A DNA stretch of 64,000 bases. Origin: Nitratireductor sp. (GTDB lineage: Bacteria; Pseudomonadota; Alphaproteobacteria; Rhizobiales; Rhizobiaceae). The stretch lies in assembly GCF_017794765.1 (NCBI RefSeq), contig NZ_CP051236.1, positions 1,746,757 to 1,810,756 on the forward strand, in the 5' to 3' direction. Position numbers and translations under genes: made by a program. The notes beneath the pieces are model-generated. The model was given only the letters and a program-made list of their open reading frames with translations, was not told the origin of the DNA and did no database searches. Positions 57,147 through 64,000 of the stretch are shown here, piece by piece (within the stretch, counting starts at the first letter, position 1; every line of letters starts with the position of its first letter).

Positions 57147-58052
57147 TCAGCCAGGCAGATAGACCGCATCGATGGAGGGTTCTGTTGCGGTTGTGACAAC
57201 CCCGCGCGCAACAAGGTCTTCCAGATGGGCGAGCACAGAAAGGGCTGCTGCCCCATGCAACCTGGGATCCGTGTCCCGGTATATGGAGCTGACCATCTCG
57301 GGGATTGTCCGGTCTCCGCGCGTAACGCGATCCAGAATTGCACGCTCACGCATTTTGCGGTGGGCCTTCAATCCACGCATGAAGCGCTGCGGGTTTTTGA
57401 CCCTGCCACCATGACCGGGAAAAAACACCGTGTCGTCACGCGCCAGCAGGCGATCGAGCGAGGCCATGTAGTCCGACATGGCTCCATCTGGCGGTGCGAC
57501 GATGGAAGTCGCCCACGCCATGACGTGATCCGCGGAAAAGAGTATGCCAGTGTTTTCAAGCGCAAACGCGGCATGGTTGGCGGCATGGCCGGGTGTATGA
57601 ATGGCTCGAATGGCCCAGCCGTCGCCCTCGACCAGTTCATCGTCGGCGAGCGCGTGGTCCGGTGCAAAGTCCGTATCCGCACTTGCATCAAGGGGATTGG
57701 TCTCACCGATTCTCAATGGCCTGGCAGCGCGGTGAGGGCCTTCCGCACAGACAAGCGCCCCCGTTTCGCTCGCCAGCCTGGAGGCGAGCGGAGAGTGGTC
57801 CCGGTGTGTATGGCTAACGAAGATGTGGCTGACCGGCCTTCCGTCAATGGCCCTGAGAAGTGACTGCAGATGGCCTTCGTCTTCCGGGCCGGGATCGATG
57901 ACGGCGAGGGTGGATCTGCCAACGATGTAGCTGTTTGTGCCGTGGAATGTGAAGGCGCTGGGGTTGTTGACTGTGACGCGCAGAACATCCGGTGCCACCT
58001 GGACCGCCTCGCCATAGGCGGGGTCGAAACGTGTTTCAAATTCGAGAGCCAT
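57147..58052 (-). CDS. MBL fold metallo-hydrolase (LACTB2-like)
   Basis: The 301-aa product has the metal site HTHRDH at 81-86, the later His in HTPGHAANHAAF, the Asp in LFSADHVM and the C-terminal FFPGHGGRVKNP. A winged-helix-like tail (LSVLAHLEDLVARGVV) as in LACTB2 follows. LACTB2-type enzymes cut RNA or thioesters, but the substrate here is unknown. The start at 58052 (MALEFETRFDP) is preferred over an ATG 16 codons upstream. It is divergent from bioY, with 127 bases between them. Confidence 0.92.
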   Translation of the reverse strand: MALEFETRFDPAYGEAVQVAPDVLRVTVNNPSAFTFHGTNSYIVGRSTLAVIDPGPEDEGHLQSLLRAIDGRPVSHIFVSHTHRDHSPLASRLASETGALVCAEGPHRAARPLRIGETNPLDASADTDFAPDHALADDELVEGDGWAIRAIHTPGHAANHAAFALENTGILFSADHVMAWATSIVAPPDGAMSDYMASLDRLLARDDTVFFPGHGGRVKNPQRFMRGLKAHRKMRERAILDRVTRGDRTIPEMVSSIYRDTDPRLHGAAALSVLAHLEDLVARGVVTTATEPSIDAVYLPG

Positions 58053-58179
58053 TGGCAGTTTGTCCGGAAACGGTGAGGACTGCACGGTACGAAGCCGCAT
58101 TCAGGTTGCCGCATATCATGGAAGCTTCTATAGGAGAAGGAACGTGCAATATTTCGTAAAGAGCCTGAACGGAGGAGCT

Positions 58180-58785
58180 ATGTCGCTCGCTATCGCCTCA
58201 AAATCGCTCGTTTCGCGGACGCTTCCGCACAACGCAACGCAGCGTTTGATTACGCAGCTTTTCCTTGCCATTGGCGCAACGGTGGTTCTCGCCCTATCGG
58301 CGAAGACCCGAGTGGTGCTTGGGCCAGTCGATCTTTCTCTTCAGACATTGGCTGTTCTCGTCATCGGCGCGACGTTCGGCATGCGCCTCGGTGTCGCGAC
58401 GCTTCTCCTTTACATGGCTGAGGGCGCCATGGGCCTCCCGGTGTTCCAGGGGACGCCCGAGAAGGGAATTGGCTTCGCTTACATGATGGGGCCGACGGGC
58501 GGATACCTGCTCGGGTTCGTGGCTATGGCGGCAATTGCCGGCTGGGCCGCCGACCGCGGATGGGACCGCAACCCGCTGAAACTTGGCGGTGCGATGCTGG
58601 TGGCAGAAGTCGCTATGATGACCCTTGGATTTGTCTGGCTTGCCGGCTTGATCGGTGCGGACAAGGCCTGGCAGTTCGGTGTCGCTCCGTTCATCCTTCC
58701 CGACTTGATCAAAGTTGCCCTGGCCGCCTGCTTCATGCCGGCAGCGTGGGCCTTGCTGCGGGGTCTGGGAGGCTCAGGGCGTTAA
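58180..58785 (+). CDS. bioY: biotin transporter BioY (S component)
   Basis: The 201-aa membrane protein has about six helices with LGPVDLSLQTLAVLVIGATFG, LLYMAEGAMGLPVF and MGPTGGYLLGFVAMAAIAG, the BioY pattern. It binds biotin in the inner membrane and may work with an ECF module, not seen here. A very strong ribosome site GGAGGAG lies before the ATG at 58180. A BioR-like box was looked for upstream; only a weak partial match (TTCTATAGG) was seen, so regulation is not established. Confidence 0.93.
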   Translation: MSLAIASKSLVSRTLPHNATQRLITQLFLAIGATVVLALSAKTRVVLGPVDLSLQTLAVLVIGATFGMRLGVATLLLYMAEGAMGLPVFQGTPEKGIGFAYMMGPTGGYLLGFVAMAAIAGWAADRGWDRNPLKLGGAMLVAEVAMMTLGFVWLAGLIGADKAWQFGVAPFILPDLIKVALAACFMPAAWALLRGLGGSGR

Positions 58786-58822
58786 GCCTTCGGGACCTTT
58801 TGAGCCAATAAACCTGTTTGTG

Positions 58823-58855
58823 TCGGGCTGGATGGTGATGTCTGGCCCGATTTCT
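58823..58855 (+). terminator. hairpin between bioY and galE
   Basis: TCGGGC with GCCCGA forms a 6-bp stem around a larger loop, followed by TTTCTT, 37 bases after the bioY stop and 13 bases before galE. It is a possible terminator for bioY. Confidence 0.45.
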
Positions 58856-58868
58856 TGAGGGGACGGGA

Positions 58869-59858
58869 ATGAGTGTTTTGGTCACCGGTGGTGCCGGTTA
58901 CATTGGCAGTCACATGGTCTGGGAACTGCTGGATCACGGTGAAGAGGTTGTGGTTCTCGATCGTCTCAGCACCGGCTTCGATTGGGCTGTGGCGGGGGCT
59001 GCAACGCTGATTGTCGGAGACATTGCCGACCAGGAGCTGGTCGAGAATGTCATCCGCGAGCACGATGTCGATTCGATCATTCATTTTGCCGGATCCATCA
59101 TCGTTCCCGAATCGGTATCGGATCCTCTGGGCTACTACCTCAACAATACGGTCAAATCCCGCAGCCTGATCGAGAGTGCTGTGCGGTGTGGCGTGCGGCA
59201 CTTCATTTTTTCTTCGACGGCAGCCGTCTATGGAAGCCCGAAACATTTTCCCGTGGGCGAGGACACGGAACTGCGGCCGGAATCACCCTACGGCACATCG
59301 AAAATGATGACCGAACTGATGTTGCGCGATTGTGCGGCTGCCTACGAATTCGATTACACGGTGCTGCGTTATTTCAACGTGTCGGGGGCGGATCCGGACC
59401 AGCGAACCGGCCAGTCCACCAAAGGTGCGACACATCTGATCAAGGTCGCGTGCGAGACGGCCACGGGCAAGCGCGACCATATGGAAGTATTCGGCACGGA
59501 CTATGATACGCCGGATGGGACCTGCGTACGCGATTACATTCATGTTTCTGATCTCGTCAATGCGCACTATCTTGCGCTTAAGCGCATGCGTGACGGAAAA
59601 GGCAGCCTCGTTGCCAATTGCGGTTACGGAAACGGTTATTCGGTGCTTGAGGTCATCAATGCGGTGAAAGATGTAGCCCAGAAGGATTTCGAGGTGCGTG
59701 TTTCAGGGCGCCGTCCCGGCGACGCGGTGGCGATCGTTGCCGAAGCCGAGCGATGCCGACGGGAACTGGAGTGGAAGCCACGCTTCGATGATCTGAATAC
59801 GATTGTGGAGCATGCTCTCAACTGGGAAGCCAAACTCGCCAAACGGAACCGGGAATGA
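58869..59858 (+). CDS. galE: UDP-glucose 4-epimerase
   Basis: The 329-aa Rossmann-fold enzyme has GGAGYIGSH at the N-terminus, FSSTAAVYGSP and the catalytic YGTSK (Tyr-x3-Lys in SPYGTSKMMTE), ending with KPRFDDLNTIVEHAL. It interconverts UDP-glucose and UDP-galactose; related epimerases act on other sugars. It follows a strong ribosome site (GAGGGGACGGGA). Its TGA overlaps the ATG of the O-antigen ligase gene, which suggests a joint role in surface polysaccharide. Confidence 0.92.
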   Translation: MSVLVTGGAGYIGSHMVWELLDHGEEVVVLDRLSTGFDWAVAGAATLIVGDIADQELVENVIREHDVDSIIHFAGSIIVPESVSDPLGYYLNNTVKSRSLIESAVRCGVRHFIFSSTAAVYGSPKHFPVGEDTELRPESPYGTSKMMTELMLRDCAAAYEFDYTVLRYFNVSGADPDQRTGQSTKGATHLIKVACETATGKRDHMEVFGTDYDTPDGTCVRDYIHVSDLVNAHYLALKRMRDGKGSLVANCGYGNGYSVLEVINAVKDVAQKDFEVRVSGRRPGDAVAIVAEAERCRRELEWKPRFDDLNTIVEHALNWEAKLAKRNRE

Positions 59859-61120
59859 CGTATCGCGGGGTCAACCGACTCTTCACCCTGGCCGTGTTTG
59901 CCATGCCGCCGGTCGCCGGCTCGGTTTCCAGCGTGGTATGGCATGGCGGGGCGCTCTGGTGTGCCTTTGAAGTCCTTACCGGCCGGCGCCGTCTGAGTCC
60001 CGACATAGCGATGCGGTGGATCGCGCTGTTGATGCTGGTTTATGTCGCAGCCAACCTCGTTGCGTTCCTTGCCAATGAGCCGTCCCTGGGCATGGCGTAC
60101 AAACTTTTGCCTCTCGCCACATTTCTTCTGTTTCCCTTCTCCTACTCGGTCTGGACCATATCGGACAGGGAAGAGGTTGCTCATGCGCTTCTTGCCGGCT
60201 GTGCGCTGGCGAGCTTCGGCGCGCTTGTGCTGGCGGTTGTCCAGTACTTCTTTCTGGACATGCGGGCCGAAGGCGGTGCCGGCAATGCATTGGTATTTGC
60301 AGATGTGGCCTGCATGGCAGGGCTTTCCTGCCTGGCGGGCGCACTCGCCTTCGAGAATCGCCGCCCCCTCTTGCTGAGCGTTGCTTTCGTAGCTGCTTTC
60401 GCTGCCGTGACCCTGTCCGGCTCCCGCTCGGTGTGGGTGTTGATGATCGTCCTCACATTGGTTCAGCTGTTCATTTTCCGAAGATTTGTGGCGACCCTGC
60501 TGAAGGGGCGGATGCTCGCACTTGCAGGCCTCGTTATTGTTATAACTGTACTGGCTTCCGGCCTTATCGTGGATCGGTTCGAAACGCTCTGGCACAATGT
60601 GGAGAGGCTGACAGAGGGGGGATACTACAATACGTCTGTTGGTCTGCGTGTTGCTCTTTGGAAAACGGGCGCGCAGCTCTTCGCCGAAAATCCTCTCATT
60701 GGCCACGGAATGCAGAATGTAACGGCGCTGATCCATCAACGTCTGCTGGATGATTTTGGTCTGAAAGTGGGCTTCACCCATTTTCACAACGGATTTCTCA
60801 CCATCTTTGTCGAGTCGGGCATTGTGGCCGGCTGCGCGATCATCGCCATGTTCGCCCTGATCGCCTTTTTGGCGGTACGCAGCCTGAACCACGGACGGGA
60901 CCGACTGGCGCGCCTGGGCGGAACTCTGCTGTTGATGCTTGTTGTGGTCTATGCTGGCGGGGGAAGCGTGAACCTCATTTTCGGCCACGACATCCTCGAC
61001 ACCGTCTTCATGATGTTCCTGATAATCGGGCTCTTTCTTGCGCAGGGTACCTCGCGGCTGCCCGACAGGCAGCAGGAGCGGGAGAGCGTGGCGTTTTCCG
61101 GACCCGAGAGCCGCCTCTGA
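59855..61120 (+). CDS. O-antigen ligase family protein
   Basis: The 421-aa product has about ten hydrophobic helices and the long loop typical of Wzy/WaaL enzymes, with RVALWKTGAQLFAENPLIGHG and the conserved HFHNGFLTIFVESG (His and Asn of the ligase motif). Such proteins join or polymerise undecaprenyl-linked sugars in the periplasm. Whether it ligates or polymerises cannot be decided. The ATG overlaps the galE stop (ATGA). Its stop is in a strong hairpin. It is convergent with the guanylyltransferase gene. Confidence 0.88.
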   Translation: MTYRGVNRLFTLAVFAMPPVAGSVSSVVWHGGALWCAFEVLTGRRRLSPDIAMRWIALLMLVYVAANLVAFLANEPSLGMAYKLLPLATFLLFPFSYSVWTISDREEVAHALLAGCALASFGALVLAVVQYFFLDMRAEGGAGNALVFADVACMAGLSCLAGALAFENRRPLLLSVAFVAAFAAVTLSGSRSVWVLMIVLTLVQLFIFRRFVATLLKGRMLALAGLVIVITVLASGLIVDRFETLWHNVERLTEGGYYNTSVGLRVALWKTGAQLFAENPLIGHGMQNVTALIHQRLLDDFGLKVGFTHFHNGFLTIFVESGIVAGCAIIAMFALIAFLAVRSLNHGRDRLARLGGTLLLMLVVVYAGGGSVNLIFGHDILDTVFMMFLIIGLFLAQGTSRLPDRQQERESVAFSGPESRL

Positions 61121-61130
61121 ACAGAGGCGG
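61111..61130 (+). terminator. hairpin spanning the O-antigen ligase stop
   Basis: CCGCCTCTG-AA-CAGAGGCGG is a perfect 9-bp stem that includes the last codons and the stop. It is followed by GCAGGGCTTTCCTT. It lies between convergent genes and is probably a terminator for the plus strand. Confidence 0.6.
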
Positions 61131-61170
61131 GCAGGGCTTTCCTTGCAGATCTTTGGACAGCGCCGCTCCT

Positions 61171-62577
61171 TCAGATGCGGCCGTAGCGATCTTCAAGGCG
61201 GATGATGTCATCTTCACCGAGATAGGAACCGGACTGCACCTCGATCAGTTCCAGCGGGATCTTGCCCGGGTTTTCCAGCGCGTGGATCTCGCCCAGTGGA
61301 ATGTAGGTCGACTGGTTCTCGGTCAGCATGATTGTCTCTTCGCCCTTCAGGACCCTTGCCGTTCCCCGCACCACGACCCAGTGTTCGGCCCGATGATGGT
61401 GCTTTTGGACCGAGAGCTTCGCACCTGGCTTCACGGTGATCCGCTTGACCTGGTAACGATTGCCGATATCGATGGAATCATAGTCGCCCCAGGGCCGGTA
61501 GACCCGTCGATGATCCACGTGCTCGGTGCGGTCTGCCGCCTTGAGCTGGCCGACGACCTCCTTGACGTTTTGCACCGCATCGCGCCTGGCCACCAGAACG
61601 GCGTCCGCCGTCTCGACCACAACCAGATCTTCCACGCCGACAATCGCGACGAGGCGTTTCTGGGCAGAGACGATCGAGTTCCTGGAAGCAACCTGCAACA
61701 CGTCGCCGGTCAAAGCGTTTCCGTTGGCGTCTTTGGTCTGTGCCTCCCATATGGCGGACCACGAGCCGATGTCGTTCCAGCCGGCATCGAGCGGGACGAC
61801 AGCCGCCCTGTCGGTCTTTTCCATCACCGCATAGTCGATGGAATCGGCCGGGCAGGCCTCGAAAGCCTCCCGTTCCGGCCGGAGGAAATAGTCGTCGCTT
61901 TCCACGCCCGCCATGGCTGCCTTGCAGGCATCGAGTATCGCCGGAGCATGGGTGTGCATCGCTTCCAGATACGTGCTGGTCCGGAACATGAACATGCCGC
62001 TGTTCCAGTCATATCCGCCATCTTCCAGATAGGCCTGTGCGGTGGCCAGGTCGGGCTTTTCCTCGAAACCTGAAACGGCAAACCCGGTCTCGCCGATCCT
62101 TTCACCGCGACGGATATAGCCAAATCCGGTCTCGGGACTGGTCGGCACGATGCCGAATGTCACCAGCCGGCCCTCCCGGGCCAGAATTTCGGCCTTGGCA
62201 ACCCCTTCATGGAATGCAGGCAGGTTCTGAATGAGATGATCGGCGGGCATGACCAGAAGCAACGGGTCTTCCCCGTTGGCCGCGGCCTGCAGCGCGGCAA
62301 GTGTGATGGCCGGCGCGGTGTTGCGGCCCACCGGCTCAAGCACGATGGGAGCCTTTTCGATGCCGGCCTGCCGAAGCTGTTCGGCGGCGAGAAAGCGATG
62401 CTCTTCATTGCAGACTGTAAGCGGAGCCGCACAATCGAGGCCAACAAGCCGCGCCATGGTCTGTTGCAACATGGTCGTTTCGCCGACCAGCGTGCAAAAC
62501 TGCTTGGGATAGTGTTCGCGCGAAACCGGCCATAGCCGCGTTCCCATTCCGCCTGCCATGATCACCGGTACAAACAT
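61171..62577 (-). CDS. mannose-1-phosphate guanylyltransferase/mannose-6-phosphate isomerase
   Basis: The 468-aa product has the nucleotidyltransferase signature [20 protein letters not shown]. Typical [11 protein letters not shown] and [10 protein letters not shown] stretches and a C-terminal cupin domain with [19 protein letters not shown] follow. The two domains convert mannose-6-phosphate and GTP toward GDP-mannose. It supplies sugar donors for capsule or O-antigen. The ATG at 62577 is preferred over the adjacent in-frame TTG. It faces the ligase gene and shares a 341-base gap with the DUF2793 gene. Confidence 0.95.
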   Translation of the reverse strand: MFVPVIMAGGMGTRLWPVSREHYPKQFCTLVGETTMLQQTMARLVGLDCAAPLTVCNEEHRFLAAEQLRQAGIEKAPIVLEPVGRNTAPAITLAALQAAANGEDPLLLVMPADHLIQNLPAFHEGVAKAEILAREGRLVTFGIVPTSPETGFGYIRRGERIGETGFAVSGFEEKPDLATAQAYLEDGGYDWNSGMFMFRTSTYLEAMHTHAPAILDACKAAMAGVESDDYFLRPEREAFEACPADSIDYAVMEKTDRAAVVPLDAGWNDIGSWSAIWEAQTKDANGNALTGDVLQVASRNSIVSAQKRLVAIVGVEDLVVVETADAVLVARRDAVQNVKEVVGQLKAADRTEHVDHRRVYRPWGDYDSIDIGNRYQVKRITVKPGAKLSVQKHHHRAEHWVVVRGTARVLKGEETIMLTENQSTYIPLGEIHALENPGKIPLELIEVQSGSYLGEDDIIRLEDRYGRI

Positions 62578-62918
62578 CAATCGACCCCACCATCATCGTC
62601 TAGATTACGTTTCCCTGACCGTGAATGCGCTGAAGCGCTTTTCGACGTTTCAAAATGCATACACGTAGATTGCTCCGACATTAGATTGGAAACGTTGACG
62701 CCGGGTGTAGGCAATAAGTCCATCAGTGGATTTACGGCATCCATGGGGAGAGGGCGCTACCCCGACGAGCTTTTTTACCCCACGGCAAGCCGTGAAAGCA
62801 GCCAAAAGTGAATGTGTTTTGCCTCCTTTGCCGGGGAAAGCGGTAACGCTCTGCGGCAAGTTTATCCCCGCGCGCCCGGGCGCCTCTAGACTCGTGCTCT
62901 CACAAGGAACGGGCCGCC
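62578..62918. other. intergenic region between guanylyltransferase and DUF2793 genes
   Basis: I see no gene in these 341 bases. They should hold the divergent promoters of the two flanking genes. TAGATT-like words occur three times on the plus strand between about 62600 and 62700, and CGTTTC and GAAACG form loose inverted arms there. The AT content is higher than that of the surroundings. Short open frames on both strands (62650-62934 minus, 62726-63073 plus) have no family features. Confidence 0.5.
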
Positions 62919-64000
62919 ATGGAACAGACTGCAAATCTCAACCTCCCTTACATCATGCCCTCTCAGGCGCAGAAGCATGTGACACACAACGAAGCCATTC
63001 GTCTGCTCGATGGGTTGGTGCATCTCGCCGTGCGCGACCGCGATCTCTCGACGCCGCCTTCCAGCCCGGATGATGGCGCGTGCTACATCGTCAGTACCGC
63101 CGCCTCGGGAGCCTGGAGCGGGTGGGAAGACCAGATTGCCTATTTCGTGGACGGGGCCTGGGAAAGGCTTGCGCCTGTGACCGGCTGGCGCGCATGGGTC
63201 ATCGATGAATCGCGGCTTGTGGTTTTCGACGGAACGGCTTGGCAGCCGATCGACGGTGTGCCCGAAAGCGGGGCCGAGATCCAGAATGCAGCCCTGTTCG
63301 GGCTTGGCACGAGTGCCGATGCCGTAAACCCTTTTTCCGCAAAGCTCGACAAGGCGCTCTGGACAGCCCGTTATGCTGCCGAAGGGGGCACGGGCAGCCT
63401 GCTCTATACGATGAACAAGGAATTGCCTGCCAGCGATGTCGGTTTGCTGCTGCAAAGCGGCTTTCTCACTCGTGCGATGATGGGGCTTTTCGGCTCGGAC
63501 GGCTGGCGGCTTGCCGTTTCGGCAGACGGTTCCACTTTCAACGACGCGATTTTGACAGACGAGAACTCCGGTCGTGTCGCGCTGCCATCGAACCCGAAAT
63601 TTCTTGGCTTCATCAACTACGACCAGTACATCGCCGCCGACACCTGGCAGACCGTGGCGATCAACAACACGGTGGCGAACGGCCAGGCTGCCTTCGACAC
63701 GGGGACGAACCGTTTTACCGCGCCGACCGACGGGCTTTATCGTTTTGGAGCGATGATTGGCTGGAAACAGAACGGCACCAATGTTCCCTCCGCACTCAAG
63801 GCGAAACTGGTGCTGAATGGATCGGGCGACCTTTGCGCGCCTTTGGTGTCGGCCGGTGTGGCCAGTCTCGCGGTCGATGGTTCGGAGGCCGCGTTGCACC
63901 TTCACGTGATGGCGGGGCTGACGGCGGGCGACACGGTTGAGCTGGCACAGTTCTTCGGCGGGCTCGACGGCTATGTGCCGGCGTCGATCACCCGGTTCTG
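62919..64000 (+). CDS. DUF2793 domain protein with C1q-like C-terminus (cut by window end)
   Basis: The frame is open from ATG 62919 to the last base, giving 360 visible residues with no stop. The N-terminal 100 residues (NLPYIMPSQAQKHVTHNEAI, LVHLAVRDRDL, GAWERLAPVTGWRAWV) are the DUF2793 domain of phage tail or gene-transfer-agent fibre proteins. After about residue 220 a C1q/TNF-like beta fold follows (FINYDQYIAAD, TDGLYRFGAMIGWK, ELAQFFGGLDGYVP). The product is likely a phage-type or surface receptor-binding protein. AAGGAAC precedes the ATG. It lies next to polysaccharide genes, which could be its ligand source (inference). Confidence 0.85.
   Translation, partial: MEQTANLNLPYIMPSQAQKHVTHNEAIRLLDGLVHLAVRDRDLSTPPSSPDDGACYIVSTAASGAWSGWEDQIAYFVDGAWERLAPVTGWRAWVIDESRLVVFDGTAWQPIDGVPESGAEIQNAALFGLGTSADAVNPFSAKLDKALWTARYAAEGGTGSLLYTMNKELPASDVGLLLQSGFLTRAMMGLFGSDGWRLAVSADGSTFNDAILTDENSGRVALPSNPKFLGFINYDQYIAADTWQTVAINNTVANGQAAFDTGTNRFTAPTDGLYRFGAMIGWKQNGTNVPSALKAKLVLNGSGDLCAPLVSAGVASLAVDGSEAALHLHVMAGLTAGDTVELAQFFGGLDGYVPASITRF

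Noticed and set aside
58100..58180. BioR box upstream of bioY
   Set aside because: Only a partial match TTCTATAGG to the remembered consensus TTATCTATAA was found, which is too weak to call.

Overview
The window is a 64 kb, GC-rich, densely coded chromosomal segment of an alphaproteobacterium, most likely a member of the Hyphomicrobiales (rhizobial group, Phyllobacteriaceae-like). The evidence is the gene order coxB-coxA-ctaB-(small coxF-like)-ctaG-coxC-DUF983-surf1-ispH-thrB-rnhA, a CcrM-type GANTC methyltransferase, an IalB protein, a DUF1344 protein, a RibB with a decayed second domain, and a remnant of a palindromic intergenic repeat that I recall from rhizobial genomes. No species can be named from this window alone.

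Layout. 1-1621: end of an acyl-CoA dehydrogenase and an enoyl-CoA hydratase. 1645-5647: pdxH, a surface lipoprotein, a CbpA-like DnaJ protein, fabI, a histidine phosphatase and a DUF1344 protein. 5849-8062: aroC and ribB. 8142-10084: an MFS exporter and a divergent TetR regulator, separated by three near-identical 17-bp palindromes. 10144-16496: a membrane protein, a deacetylase-like enzyme, xseB, a strong terminator, dxs, tlyA and an RlmD/TrmA-type methyltransferase. 16497-19212, minus strand: cobB-type sirtuin, tldD and ialB. 19566-28674: the cytochrome c oxidase and assembly run, continuing into ispH, thrB and rnhA. 28846-30933: peroxiredoxin, a DsbD alpha-domain protein and YqgE. 31091-37335, minus strand: thrC, an M16 protease, a GNAT acetyltransferase and a 7TM-PAS-GGDEF-EAL protein. 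37590-44352: a lipoprotein, two HAD phosphatases, a VWA protein, ccrM, mutY and a DUF721 protein. 44480-49049: a DsbA-like lipoprotein, a decayed partial copy of it, and smc. 49121-52328: a VOC protein, a frameshifted DUF1810 gene, and a divergent AraC/MFS pair. 52572-58785: ppdK, DUF427, an unknown protein, DUF1499, an MBL hydrolase and bioY. 58869-62577: surface polysaccharide genes (galE, an O-antigen ligase-like gene, mannose-1-phosphate guanylyltransferase). 62919-end: a DUF2793 protein with a C1q-like C-terminus, cut by the window edge.

How the genes work together. The central block builds an aa3-type cytochrome c oxidase: subunits I-III, heme O synthesis by CtaB, copper delivery by CtaG and assembly by Surf1. 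The flanking genes are housekeeping: isoprenoid precursors (dxs, ispH), threonine (thrB, thrC), aromatic amino acids (aroC), riboflavin (ribB), fatty acids (fabI), DNA maintenance (smc, mutY, rnhA, xseB, ccrM) and redox or envelope functions. Most of the window is conserved core chromosome. I saw no CRISPR array, rRNA, tRNA, insertion sequence or recognisable defence island. The least ordinary elements are the triple palindrome between the MFS and tetR genes, two local gene-decay events, the degenerate GGDEF/EAL protein, the VWA protein with repeated C-terminal domains beside ccrM, the palindrome pair downstream of ccrM, and the DUF2793-C1q protein next to polysaccharide genes.
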